Below are positions 23,328 through 31,800 of a stretch of DNA of 64,000 nucleotides, one piece after another. Position 1 is the stretch's first letter. Each line of letters starts with the position of its first letter. Source of the DNA: Nocardia yamanashiensis NBRC 100130 (lineage in GTDB: Bacteria > Actinomycetota > Actinomycetes > Mycobacteriales > Mycobacteriaceae); the NCBI RefSeq assembly GCF_001613325.1, contig NZ_BDCD01000040.1, positions 19,688-83,687 of the forward strand, in the 5' to 3' direction. The position numbers and the translations under genes were made by a program. The notes below the pieces were generated by a model, which searched no databases, was not told where the DNA came from, and was given only the letters and a program-made list of their open reading frames with translations.

Positions 23328-24464
23328 TTAGGCGCGAGTCCGCGGCCAGAGCTCGGCGAGCGAGAGCAGCTGTTCGAGTTCGCCGGTGAGGTCTCGAGTA
23401 CCCAGTTGCACAGGACTCGCGGCGGGCGTGAGGCTGGCTGCGGGCAGGCCGGAGTTCTTGGCCTCGATGGCGGCCGCGATATGGGCGGCATAGGTGGCCG
23501 GATCCGGGTCGGCGAAGACCGGCGCGGTGCTGTAGCGCTTGAGATGCAACAGGCTGTCACGGATTTCGACGATCATGCGGTGTAGCCGGGTGGCGGGCTC
23601 GACGCGGCCGTGTTCGTCCCGGGGCAGGTCGAGCACGATTTCCGGAACAGCGGCGGTGAGGTCACGCCACAGTGGCCGCAGGCGGCGGCAGTAGCGGCTG
23701 GTGCGGTCCCATCCGGTGATGGTGAGCGCGGTACTGACCAGCGGAATCGCAACGGCCGCAGCGGATCCGACGGTGGCGAGGAAGAATATCCAGCTCTTGA
23801 GTTGCATTTCGGGGTCGGAATTGGGTTCGTCGGCGAGCACCTGGAGCGCCGTCACGGCCGGTGTGGCGACCGCGTCGAATCCGATGACGACCGCCAGAAC
23901 GATGATTGCGATGTAGAGGGCGCGTTCGCGGGCGGTGGCGTCGGGCTGGCGGAGTTCGCGGATGGCGACGTAGCCGAGCGCCACGGCGGCGATGCCGATG
24001 GGCAGATAGAAGGCAACCCATGCAACGACAGCAGGCCAGCCCATGTATTCGTCGATGAGCTCGTTGGCGCTGCGGGCGGGGGTACCCGCGATGAGAATGA
24101 CGATCGTCGCTGCGATGCCGGCCATGGTGTAGAAGCGCTGCTGGTGCCATGTGCGTTCGGGGTCGTCACCGCCCCACATCCCGACGATGCCCCAGATGTA
24201 AGTGATGGACAGGACGATGGAGCCGAAAGACAGCTGACGAGCGAACTGGATGGTGAGGTCGTCATCGAAGGGCAGCGCTCGGGCCAGCCAGTGTTCGAAC
24301 CAGGCTTCGCGCAGGAGCAGCCCTGTGCCCGCACCGGCGATCATGGCGCGGTTGATGAGGCGATCGACAGGGCTGTCGTTGAGTAGCCAGAGTCTTCCGA
24401 TGATGACGAGCAGGATGGCGACCATTACCGGCCATGCGATGAGGCCGGGAATCGCTGAAGTCAT
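23328..24464 (-). CDS. MAB_1171c-type membrane protein, module B
   Basis: 378 residues from ATG 24464. Seven or so hydrophobic helices fill the first 250 residues (for example LIAWPVMVAILLVIIGRLWL and GIAATIVILIAGTPA), then a cytoplasmic part of about 120 residues with DRTSRYCRRLRPLWRDLTAAV, RLHRMIVEIRDSLLHL and a closing acidic helix. This is the architecture of the MAB_1171c putative transporter family of mycobacteria and nocardiae. A second copy lies at 26764-27864. It is ten bases behind an ImmA/IrrE peptidase gene. Members often stand next to such peptidases and XRE regulators, which suggests a sensor rather than a transporter; that is inference. Confidence 0.75.
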   Translation of the reverse strand: MTSAIPGLIAWPVMVAILLVIIGRLWLLNDSPVDRLINRAMIAGAGTGLLLREAWFEHWLARALPFDDDLTIQFARQLSFGSIVLSITYIWGIVGMWGGDDPERTWHQQRFYTMAGIAATIVILIAGTPARSANELIDEYMGWPAVVAWVAFYLPIGIAAVALGYVAIRELRQPDATARERALYIAIIVLAVVIGFDAVATPAVTALQVLADEPNSDPEMQLKSWIFFLATVGSAAAVAIPLVSTALTITGWDRTSRYCRRLRPLWRDLTAAVPEIVLDLPRDEHGRVEPATRLHRMIVEIRDSLLHLKRYSTAPVFADPDPATYAAHIAAAIEAKNSGLPAASLTPAASPVQLGTRDLTGELEQLLSLAELWPRTRA

Positions 24465-24474
24465 CGGCGAGGTC

Positions 24475-24987
24475 CTATCGGTGGCGGCCGCGGAAGAAGG
24501 TGGCACGCAGTCGGCTGGGTGTGCGCTTGGGCAGGGTTGCTTCGACCATGACCCAGTCGGCGAAGCTCTCGGCGTCGCGCTCGAGATCGGTCGTGTAGTC
24601 GCGGCGGCGGAGCACATTGCGGATTGCGTCCAGCGACAAGTCCGGCATGAGTGTGGTCAGTGGGAGATCGGTTGTCTGCGAGGGTATTTCAGCGGGGGTT
24701 TCACCGTGCCCGAGCAGCATGTGCCCGATTTCGTGGGCAAGAATGTGGTCGGCGTGCCATTCGGTGTCCGCACCGTACATGATCACATCGTCGTCCTTGC
24801 GGGCGATCCAGAGCCCTGATCCTGTGCCGCATCCGCTGCCTGCCAGTGCGCCTGGGTCGATCGCACATAAGACGATCGGCCGTCCACGGTGCGCGGCGAC
24901 ACGGTCGATGTACTCGGTGACGTCCCACGGATATGGGATCGGCACGAGCTTGGCCAGTTCCTCGAATCGCGCGGAGATGTTGTGCAC
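24475..24987 (-). CDS. ImmA/IrrE-family metallopeptidase, module B
   Basis: 170 residues from GTG 24987 with GGGGGAA about eight bases upstream. The zinc motif HEIGH is at 85-89, in ILAHEIGHMLLGHGE, and a downstream RDAESFADW helix carries the third-ligand region. The ImmA/IrrE family cleaves XRE-type repressors after a signal, as in ICEBs1 and in Deinococcus IrrE. Here the XRE gene lies just upstream on the same strand and the membrane protein just downstream, so the likely pathway is signal at the membrane, activation, cleavage of the regulator. This link is inferred from order only. Confidence 0.85.
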   Translation of the reverse strand: MHNISARFEELAKLVPIPYPWDVTEYIDRVAAHRGRPIVLCAIDPGALAGSGCGTGSGLWIARKDDDVIMYGADTEWHADHILAHEIGHMLLGHGETPAEIPSQTTDLPLTTLMPDLSLDAIRNVLRRRDYTTDLERDAESFADWVMVEATLPKRTPSRLRATFFRGRHR

Positions 24988-25040
24988 CGCGGGATTCCCC
25001 CTCTCACCCTGTATTTGATCTATCCCCTGCGGGAAAGAGT

Positions 25041-25499
25041 CTAATTCCCCTGGTGGGGTGGGGTGGAGTGGTTATGTTCGTGCCTGCGGTCATCGGCAGG
25101 CGCAGGGGGCGCTAGCTTGTCCAGCTGCTCGGCGAGTTCGGTGATGTCGACGGTCCCGCGCATATGCACGTGGCGTAGTCCAGCGTCACGCATCGACGCC
25201 AGCAATCGCAGCTGCTGGTGGAATGGCGCGGCGAAAGCAGCATCGACCAGGTAGTCAGTGGGTACCTGGAAGTGCTCGGACAATGCCGTCAACAGCGCGT
25301 TCTCGGGAGGATTGTCGTCATAGGCACCTTCGCGCAGAGCGTTGACCTGCTCGGCCGGGATATCGCGACCGAGACGAGCACCGATTGCCTGAGCAACCTC
25401 GTCGACGTTTTGTTCCGGCATCGCCCGGGGGTGGAAAGTCCGGAAAAGCTGGTTGACTCGAGTGCTCAGCGATAAGGGCTGTACGTCGTTGGTCTGCAT
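25041..25499 (-). CDS. EspR-like XRE regulator, module B
   Basis: 152 residues from ATG 25499. The N-terminal 85 residues resemble EspR: RVNQLFRTFHP, then NVDEVAQAIGARLG, VNALREG and ENALLTALSEHFQVPTDYLV; the C-terminal half has LRLLASMRDAGLRHVHMRG, the EspR dimerisation-type helix. The tail is His/Pro-rich. It is the first gene of module B and its partner in module A is at 28465-28902. A good candidate target of the neighbouring ImmA/IrrE peptidase. Confidence 0.75.
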   Translation of the reverse strand: MQTNDVQPLSLSTRVNQLFRTFHPRAMPEQNVDEVAQAIGARLGRDIPAEQVNALREGAYDDNPPENALLTALSEHFQVPTDYLVDAAFAAPFHQQLRLLASMRDAGLRHVHMRGTVDITELAEQLDKLAPPAPADDRRHEHNHSTPPHQGN

Positions 25500-25628
25500 C
25501 GAAGATCACCTCCTCAGATCGGCTGCTGATCTTCAGCATATCGGTGCTCCGACTGATCGATCAGGGATCATCGTGCCTGGCGGGCCGGGGCAAGGGCACC
25601 CCGGCCGTGGGTCTACTTCGCTTGTGTC

Positions 25629-26753
25629 TCACTCGAATCCCCACATCCGGGTTTCCCAGTCCATCCCGGTCTCGGGGTCGACGGGGGGCCTAGCGGGCTC
25701 CGGCTTGGGTGGTGCGGCCGCGCCAGCATTCGCGCGGCGCTGCTGCATCTCGCGTTCCACTGCGATCGTGATGCGCCGCTGGGCCATGGCTTCGGCCGGG
25801 TCTGTGCCCTCGGTGAGTGCCTTGGTCAGAGCTACAGCATCTTCGATGGCTTCGCGGGCGCCCCGTACCCATGCTGGGCTGATGGCGTGATCGGCATCGC
25901 CGATGAGGATTACTGGTGCGACGGGGCGGAGCAGGTTGTGCATCGACACTTCGCGGGTGTTGGAGACATGGATGGTGTCGGTGGCCTCGACGATGGTGGC
26001 GATCAAGTCTTCGGCGGTGGGATCGGCGGCCAGCAGTGCGTCCATCCACAGTCCGGCGGGATGAAAACCGATGTCGTCCATGGGGATCGGATTGCGGGTG
26101 AGCCGGGCGAACCAGTACACGGCCTCGGGGGTCTGCAAGTGCCCGAACGTGGTGACCGGCAGAGGGCCTTCGCCAAGCTGGCCGTGGAAGTGCATCACGT
26201 CGGGGTCTGGCAGTGTCACCGGGCGCGCGGTGGTGCCGTAGATGACGACTTGTCCGGCGTAGGTGGGGCTGCGTCGGGGATCCAAGGTTGTCCGGGCCAG
26301 CGAATCAATGCCGTCGGCGGCGATGACCAGGCCGCCGCTGTTCAAGGCACCGTCGGGCCCGAAGAGGGTTCCTGTGCGGCGGTCGATGTCGGTCACGGTG
26401 TGGCCGTAACGGATGTCGGTATGGGCCGCGCGGGCGAAGTCGGTCAGCGCGTGCATGAGGCCAGCACGCGGGTAGAGGCGCTGGCCTTGCGAGGGACCGG
26501 TATCACTGCCGGCGGGACGATAGTGGAACTTGAATCCGCCGGGAATGGGATGCGAGACGGCGTCCAAAGCTTGTGGCGACACACCGAGCGCGGCGAGGGA
26601 TCGCTGTGCTTGTGTGTCCAGCACTAGGAATGCACCACCGGCCGGAGCGGGTTGGCGCTCGTAAACGGTGACGGGGTATTGGCGGTGTGCGAGGGCCGCG
26701 CCGAGCGCGGTGCCGGCGATGCCGCCACCGATGATGGTGGTGGGGGTGACCAC
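25629..26753 (-). CDS. FAD-dependent monooxygenase
   Basis: 374 residues from GTG 26753 with AAGGAGG five bases upstream. The N-terminal Rossmann motif is TIIGGGIAGTALGAAL and the second FAD motif is VILIGDADHAISP (about 275-287), as in PHBH-type hydroxylases of aromatic compounds. It uses NAD(P)H and O2. The C-terminal 40 residues are Pro/Ala-rich. It lies eleven bases after the module A membrane protein, between the two regulator modules, and is read with them. What it oxidises is unknown, but it is the only metabolic enzyme in this operon and so a candidate output of module A. Confidence 0.85.
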   Translation of the reverse strand: MVTPTTIIGGGIAGTALGAALAHRQYPVTVYERQPAPAGGAFLVLDTQAQRSLAALGVSPQALDAVSHPIPGGFKFHYRPAGSDTGPSQGQRLYPRAGLMHALTDFARAAHTDIRYGHTVTDIDRRTGTLFGPDGALNSGGLVIAADGIDSLARTTLDPRRSPTYAGQVVIYGTTARPVTLPDPDVMHFHGQLGEGPLPVTTFGHLQTPEAVYWFARLTRNPIPMDDIGFHPAGLWMDALLAADPTAEDLIATIVEATDTIHVSNTREVSMHNLLRPVAPVILIGDADHAISPAWVRGAREAIEDAVALTKALTEGTDPAEAMAQRRITIAVEREMQQRRANAGAAAPPKPEPARPPVDPETGMDWETRMWGFE

Positions 26754-26763
26754 GGGAGCCTCC

Positions 26764-27864
26764 TTAGCGGTGCTGAACGAGTCGATAACTGCGGGCCAGC
26801 TCGATCAGGGGATCGGTGCCTGGACTCTCGATGGTGAGCAGGCCGACCGGGCGCACCGGCGCTATCGCTTCGGTGCGGTCAGGGTCGCGGCGCAACCGGT
26901 TGAGCGCGGCCGCCACTCGTTCGGGGGACTGGCAGCCCTCTGCGTCTAGGTCTTCGCTGAGCTGGGGACTGATGGTGACCAGCCGATCGCGGCATTCGAT
27001 GCGAGTGCGCGACAGGGCCGCGTGCGGCCGCAACAGTAGCGGAGTTCGCCCGGTGCGCGGGTAGGCCAGCGCCGACGGGGAGACCGCTTCGAGTGTGTGG
27101 AGCAACTCGCGCAGGAGGCGGTTTTCGCCGATTGCGCGCCACAGGGAGACCAGTTGCCGGGAGCGGTGGGCGGCCGCGACCGCGCCGAAGCTCACCACCC
27201 ATCCCACGGTGCCCGCCAGATACAGCAGCCGTTCGCCGACCGTGTACACCGCTGGGGCTTGTTGTCCGGCGTGCTGAATCCACACATCGGCGATGAAGGC
27301 GATGCCGGCGGCGGCCAACGCCCACAGGCTCACCGCTGCCAGCGTCATCGCTGCGCGCAGCGGGCCCTGAGCGCGGCGTGCGGTGCGGGTGGCCAAATAC
27401 CCGCAAATCGCTTGCGCGAGTGGGAAGAATGCGAAGACGAACGAGTAGTAGCGGGCCACCTCGACCGCCGCGAAGTCGGTGAGGGCGGTCCCTGCGGGGA
27501 CGGCCGTGCCTGCCGTGATTACCGCGACGGCGCTCAGCGCAGCGAATCCGGTGAGCGCGACTGAGATTCGCCATGCCCGGGTCGTGGCGTCGCTGTGCGC
27601 GTAGTAGGCACAGGTTGCGCACCAGGCGATGAGCAGAACCAGTGCCTGCACGGCGGCCAGGACGAACGGGCGGCCGCCGGGTTCCTGATTTTCGGTGTGG
27701 GCCATCGATTCGAGGACGAGATTCGCGGCGGTAGCTAGCAGAGCGGTGGTAATCAGCGCTGACGGGAGCGAGGGCCGTCGCCCGGTCTGGTAGATCCGCC
27801 ATACCGCGATGAGCACGAACACCGCGGACCGGACCCACCATTGCGCGGTGGTGAGGCCGTTCAT
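26764..27864 (-). CDS. MAB_1171c-type membrane protein, module A
   Basis: 366 residues from ATG 27864. Seven hydrophobic helices in the first 250 residues (WVRSAVFVLIAVWRIYQTG, FVLAAVQALVLLIAWCATC and others), then a cytoplasmic part with SRQLVSLWRAIGENRLLREL and RIECRDRLVTISPQL. It shares layout and several motifs with the protein at 23328-24464, including the R.L..LWR..... helix after the last membrane segment. It follows the peptidase gene by 19 bases and precedes the monooxygenase by ten, so all are one transcript. Confidence 0.75.
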   Translation of the reverse strand: MNGLTTAQWWVRSAVFVLIAVWRIYQTGRRPSLPSALITTALLATAANLVLESMAHTENQEPGGRPFVLAAVQALVLLIAWCATCAYYAHSDATTRAWRISVALTGFAALSAVAVITAGTAVPAGTALTDFAAVEVARYYSFVFAFFPLAQAICGYLATRTARRAQGPLRAAMTLAAVSLWALAAAGIAFIADVWIQHAGQQAPAVYTVGERLLYLAGTVGWVVSFGAVAAAHRSRQLVSLWRAIGENRLLRELLHTLEAVSPSALAYPRTGRTPLLLRPHAALSRTRIECRDRLVTISPQLSEDLDAEGCQSPERVAAALNRLRRDPDRTEAIAPVRPVGLLTIESPGTDPLIELARSYRLVQHR

Positions 27865-27883
27865 CGGAGATTCCCTTCGTCGG

Positions 27884-28405
27884 TCATTGCCAGGCGATCC
27901 GATCCTCGAGGGTGCGTGCAATGGCGGCACTGCGTTCGTCGTCCTGGCCGGGGAGGCGGGCATCGAGGTCGGCCCGGACCCAGGTGGTGATGGTGCGCGC
28001 CACGAACTCCGCGTCGCGTTCCTCACCATTTGTGTAGTCGCCGGTGCGGTGGGTGCCCTCGAACATGGCTTGCGCTGCGGAATCGGTTGTGCCCAAGAGG
28101 ATATGAGCAAGCTCGTGCATCGCGATGTGGATCTGATGCTCGAGGTTGGTGTGTGCCTGCACGAAGATCAGGTATCCGCCGTCAGTACAGATGGTGCCGC
28201 CGAAGAATCCCGGGACTCGAAAGGGATGGCTATCGAGATCGATCGTGCAATCCAGTCGTCGAGCCACGGCGGCGATCAGCACATCGGCAGAGTCGTCGGG
28301 TCGGACATCCAGCTCACGCAACAGCCGCGCCAGCCGATGCCGCAGCAGCAGATACCGGCCGGGAGCGCGCGGCGGCGGAGCATTCAACAGAGGAGGGTGG
28401 TGCAT
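27884..28405 (-). CDS. ImmA/IrrE-family metallopeptidase, module A
   Basis: 173 residues from ATG 28405. The metal motif HELAH is at 97-101 (AMHELAHILLG) and the downstream ERDAEFVART helix supplies the third ligand region. The chain is about as long as the module B enzyme but diverged, so the duplication is not recent. It lies between an XRE gene and a membrane protein gene in the same order as module B. Expected to cleave a DNA-binding partner in response to a signal. Confidence 0.85.
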   Translation of the reverse strand: MHHPPLLNAPPPRAPGRYLLLRHRLARLLRELDVRPDDSADVLIAAVARRLDCTIDLDSHPFRVPGFFGGTICTDGGYLIFVQAHTNLEHQIHIAMHELAHILLGTTDSAAQAMFEGTHRTGDYTNGEERDAEFVARTITTWVRADLDARLPGQDDERSAAIARTLEDRIAWQ

Positions 28406-28464
28406 GTCTCGCGCCCTTTCTCATCTCACCCGGGCGCGCGTGACACCCGCGAGGTCCCCGGGGC

Positions 28465-28902
28465 CTAGGCTGTTTTGTCTTGCCCGGCAGTGGGTTTGCG
28501 CCGTGCTATGACTTTGGCGAACAGTTCGGCGAGCTCGTCGTGGTCGATGGCGTCGCCGCGCAGCGCGAGTCCTCGTACCCCTGCGTCGCGGGCTGCGGCG
28601 ATCATGCGAACCCATTTGTCGGTGGCCTGAACCGCGTCGCCGGCGGAGTCGAGCAGGTAAGCAGCCGGAACCCCGAAGTGGTCGGCGATGGCCGCCAGTA
28701 CAGCCGGATCACTGGGGCTCGCGCCCTCGCTCCCCCCGGCGCGCATCCGTCGAATCTCACTGGCAGGCACAGCTTTTCCCAGCTTCGCAGTGACCGAACG
28801 CGCTACGTCGTCCTCGGTTTGCGGCGTTGTCCCGCGGAGCCGGAAGGCGTCGAAGAGTCGATCCAGCTTCGCACTCAGTGCCAGCATGGTCGATTCGCTC
28901 AT
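28465..28902 (-). CDS. EspR-like XRE regulator, module A
   Basis: 145 residues from ATG 28902. It begins SAKLDRLFDAFRLRG, then TEDDVARSVTAKLGKAVPAS, IRRMRAGG and PAVLAAIADHFGVPAAYLLD, matching the EspR-type DNA-binding region, followed by WVRMIAAARDAGVRGLALRG. Each part has a counterpart in the protein at 25041-25499. It is the first gene of module A and its promoter should lie in 28903-28992. Confidence 0.75.
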   Translation of the reverse strand: MSESTMLALSAKLDRLFDAFRLRGTTPQTEDDVARSVTAKLGKAVPASEIRRMRAGGSEGASPSDPAVLAAIADHFGVPAAYLLDSAGDAVQATDKWVRMIAAARDAGVRGLALRGDAIDHDELAELFAKVIARRKPTAGQDKTA

Positions 28903-28992
28903 TTTCGCCTCCTTCTCACACGGGAAACAATATCGCGGTGGCTTCCTCCGGTGTGGTTGACGATCAGGGAGGATGTTGTGTCATCGAGGTAG

Positions 28993-29625
28993 TCATGACG
29001 AGCCGCTTTGCCTGGATTGGAAGCGTCGCTCGTAGCGTTCCCTGTCGGCCTCGTCCATGCCGTCTGTACGGCCGAGCAGGTAGCGCCGGTAGAGCCGCTC
29101 ATCGGCGTTGGGGTCCTCGGGCGATACCGGCACCGAAAGCGCCTCCCCGAAGGCGATTTCCATCCACGGCGATGGGGTGGCACCGCGGTTGCGCTCCAGC
29201 AGATCTGTCACGAACGGCCCTATCAAGTTGGTGACCGCGAGATCGAGTTGTTTCAGCGCGGCGGGGAGCTCGGCGGTGCGCGCCTCGTGCAGCGCGCGGT
29301 GGGCGTCCAGCAGCGGTAGTAGCTGCTCCAGGCCGACGGTGCGTTCCGTGGGACCGGTCTCCAGCTCGCGCTGATCCTCGAGGCGGATCGGTTCACGGCC
29401 TTCGGTGAATGCTGTCGATGCCGACCCGGGCACCCACTGCAACACGGCGTCGTACTTCTCGAACGTGCCGGTGTGGGTGTTCTCCCCCAGACGCCCCGCC
29501 TCGGCTTCCACTTGAGTCCCTATCGAGGGCCCGTTGAGCTCGTTGTAGACGCGCTGCATCGACAGGTTCAGCTGCTTGCGGCGGTCTTTGACCGCGCGCG
29601 CGAAGAACTCGCCGTGTGCTCCCAT
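28993..29625 (-). CDS. HTH-type regulator next to the T4SS operon
   Basis: 210 residues from ATG 29625 (a start at 29634 leaves no room for a ribosome site). It begins FFARAVKDRRKQLNLSMQRV and holds an atypical XRE pattern with GTFEKYDAVLQWVPGSAS, the segment that usually closes a nocardial plasmid-type HTH. The rest is helical: LLPLLDAHRALHEARTAELP, then a C-terminal RYERRFQSR. It is divergent from the conjugation operon and shares its promoter gap, so it is the prime candidate regulator of transfer. Confidence 0.65.
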   Translation of the reverse strand: MGAHGEFFARAVKDRRKQLNLSMQRVYNELNGPSIGTQVEAEAGRLGENTHTGTFEKYDAVLQWVPGSASTAFTEGREPIRLEDQRELETGPTERTVGLEQLLPLLDAHRALHEARTAELPAALKQLDLAVTNLIGPFVTDLLERNRGATPSPWMEIAFGEALSVPVSPEDPNADERLYRRYLLGRTDGMDEADRERYERRFQSRQSGSS

Positions 29626-29725
29626 GAACACCATCCTACTTCAGAATCACTATGAAACGTACCGGCAGACGTACTGTTTTTCCTTCAAAACCCGGCATCT
29701 CGCTCCGACAACGTTCTAATTTGTA

Positions 29726-29754
29726 TTGAAATTGAAGCGTTGAGGTTCTAGTGT
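29726..29754 (+). promoter_or_regulatory. promoter of the conjugation operon
   Basis: TTGAAA (29726-29731), a 17-base spacer and TAGTGT (29749-29754). Transcription would start near 29761, leaving a 73-base leader before ATG 29834. Two ACGTAC direct repeats (29658 and 29670) lie nearer the divergent regulator. Confidence 0.55.
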
Positions 29755-29833
29755 CCCAGTGAAAGAGATCACGCGCGAGCGGCTGGCCCGTCAGCGCAGG
29801 CCGAGCTTTTGGGCTCTCGAGAAGGGAAGTGAG

Positions 29834-30955
29834 ATGAGCACGAAACGAACGCTGACCGTGCTGGCGGCTCTGCCGACAGTGCTGGCGGTCGGCACCGGGG
29901 TTGCCCACGCAGCTCCAGCACAGCCGGGCTTGGCCGCGCCCAATGGCGCGAATCCGGGTCTGACCGCGCCGAACGTCCCGCAGGCGGCGCCGCAGCAGGC
30001 CAGTCCGGCGAACTTGGTACCGGATGCGCAGGTTGTGGTTCCGGCCCCTAACCGGGCCAAGCCGAGCCAGCAGGGCCCGGTGCAGACCTGGGTGCAGCCC
30101 AGCAAGCCCAGTGCTGACACTGAGCCTGACGGCAGTGGAAGCGAGGAAGCGCCTGCGGCTGAGCTCGTAGTGGTGCAGACCTGGGATCAGGGCAAACTGC
30201 GCATTGGTGATGCGCTGTTCGATGCGCCGGCCGGAACCGATGTGGTGGCGCTGCGGAAGGCGCAGGGCTACATCGACATGGCGGAATGGAACCTCGCGGC
30301 CTTCTACGACTCGCAGGGGTTTTCCAAGGACGAGTCGGATCGGCGGGCAGCCTCGACGGTCGGCGGCGCGGTGGTCGGTGTCATGGCAGGCGCGGCCGGG
30401 GCGGGTGTTCCGGCGGCCGTGGTCGGCGGTGTCGGCGGCGCGCTGATCGGCGGAACGATCGGCGGTATCGCCGGTGCGGCCTTGGGGACGCTGATTCCGG
30501 TTCCCGGATTCGCCACGGTGACATCGGGTGTCGCGGGAACGGTGATCGGCGCCGTGGCCGGTGGCGCGATCGGCGCGGCGGTTCTGGGTGTCCCGGCGAC
30601 GGTCGTCGGCGGCGCGGGCGCGGGTGTGGTCGGCGGCGCGGCCGGTTACGGGCTCGGCGGCGGCACGAACCTGACCGAGGCTCCCAAGGTGGAGCCGCTG
30701 GTGGAGGTGGCGGCTCCGGCCGCTCCGCCGCCGGTCGCGGTTCCGGTCGTGGATGTCGCGGCGGTCACCCAGCAGGTCAGCACGGTTGTCGACCAGGTGG
30801 CGGCGGTCGCGCCGGTAGCCGCTGACGCGGTGGTCTCGCTCAGCAATGCCATCGACGCGATGCCGCCGGTGGATCCTGCGACCTTCGGCGCGGCCGCGGC
30901 TCCGATCAATGACTTGATCGGAGCGGTACAGGCGGCCGTGGCACCGGCGCAGTAG
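29834..30955 (+). CDS. secreted Gly-rich protein, first T4SS operon gene
   Basis: 373 residues from ATG 29834 with GAAGGGAAG upstream. A signal peptide is clear: MSTKRTLTVLAALPTVLAV with Ala-His-Ala at the cleavage point. Residues about 170-275 are a long Gly/Ala-rich stretch (GGAVVGVMAGAAGAGVPAAV and similar) that looks like a glycine-zipper membrane segment, flanked by Pro/Ala-rich regions. Proteins like this are found at the head of nocardial conjugation operons; a channel or envelope-spanning role is inference. Downstream genes follow closely. Confidence 0.65.
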   Translation: MSTKRTLTVLAALPTVLAVGTGVAHAAPAQPGLAAPNGANPGLTAPNVPQAAPQQASPANLVPDAQVVVPAPNRAKPSQQGPVQTWVQPSKPSADTEPDGSGSEEAPAAELVVVQTWDQGKLRIGDALFDAPAGTDVVALRKAQGYIDMAEWNLAAFYDSQGFSKDESDRRAASTVGGAVVGVMAGAAGAGVPAAVVGGVGGALIGGTIGGIAGAALGTLIPVPGFATVTSGVAGTVIGAVAGGAIGAAVLGVPATVVGGAGAGVVGGAAGYGLGGGTNLTEAPKVEPLVEVAAPAAPPPVAVPVVDVAAVTQQVSTVVDQVAAVAPVAADAVVSLSNAIDAMPPVDPATFGAAAAPINDLIGAVQAAVAPAQ

Positions 30956-30976
30956 TTCGCGAAAGGGGTGTTCTCG

Positions 30977-31792
30977 GTGAGCGATCAAACGCATGGGCAG
31001 GTCGGGCCTGACGACGACAGCGAGTTGTGGCGGTGGCCGACTTTGTCCCCGGTCACGGCCGATTCGTCGGCGGCGTCGGGGGACGACGGCGCGGAATGGC
31101 TGGACTGGGTCGATGCTGCCGAGGACACCCCCGCCGCAGCGGCGGGGGTGGACGACGACGCGGCCGACGCCGGGTTCGCGCTGGATGTGGATGTGCTGCC
31201 CGAGGATCCGATGGCCCCGGTAGTGGCCACGATGCGTAAACGCGCTCAGGCGCAGGCGCGCCGCAGGGCGGCGCTGGTCCGGCTCGGTGTCGGTGGAGGC
31301 GTGCTGGTCGCGGTCGCGGCGGTCGTTGTGGGCGTGGTGTTCGTGATGGGCGGCAACGGTAAGGACGCTGCGGCGGCTGGTCCGGCGCCGGTTGCGGCGA
31401 CACCGGTGGCGGCGACGACGTCGGCAAAGCCGGTGTGGTGCAAGGAGATCGACACTCCGACCCGTGTGGTGTCGTCGGGTCCGGGTGATGAGACGACGGC
31501 TATCGGGGTGATCGTCGCCCAGCAATACGCCTGGTACGTGATGCGGGATGCGAACGCAGTCCGCGCGCATCTGGCTCCGGACGCGGCGGCGGCCGCGCCG
31601 GAGGCGACCGCCAATGCCATCGCCTCTACTCCGGCGGGGACCGCGCATTGCGTCACGGTCACCGCTGAAGGTGAGAACCGGTTCACGGTGAACGTGGTCG
31701 AGCGCCATCCCGACGGCACCGAAGTGCCGTGGGACCAGGTCGTGACCACGACTGTGCGCGATGGGCGAGTGCTGATCACTTCGATCAAATAG
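30977..31792 (+). CDS. single-pass membrane protein with VirB8-like layout
   Basis: 271 residues from GTG 30977, with GAAAGGGG nine bases upstream. Acidic cytoplasmic N-terminus, one membrane helix (about residues 100-124, VGGGVLVAVAAVVVGVVFVM), then an extracytoplasmic domain with PVWCKEID, VAQQYAWYVMRDANAVR and ending TTTVRDGRVLITS. The fold pattern resembles the DUF8176 and VirB8/NTF2-like domains of Gram-positive T4SS; the name is from memory. It has one Cys pair that may bridge. Confidence 0.6.
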   Translation: MSDQTHGQVGPDDDSELWRWPTLSPVTADSSAASGDDGAEWLDWVDAAEDTPAAAAGVDDDAADAGFALDVDVLPEDPMAPVVATMRKRAQAQARRRAALVRLGVGGGVLVAVAAVVVGVVFVMGGNGKDAAAAGPAPVAATPVAATTSAKPVWCKEIDTPTRVVSSGPGDETTAIGVIVAQQYAWYVMRDANAVRAHLAPDAAAAAPEATANAIASTPAGTAHCVTVTAEGENRFTVNVVERHPDGTEVPWDQVVTTTVRDGRVLITSIK

Positions 31793-31800
31793 GGGAGCTG

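Noticed and set aside
29636..31708. 690-codon open frame on the minus strand opposite the first T4SS genes
   Set aside because: It is Arg/His-rich and mirrors two well-supported plus-strand genes with signal peptide and membrane helix.
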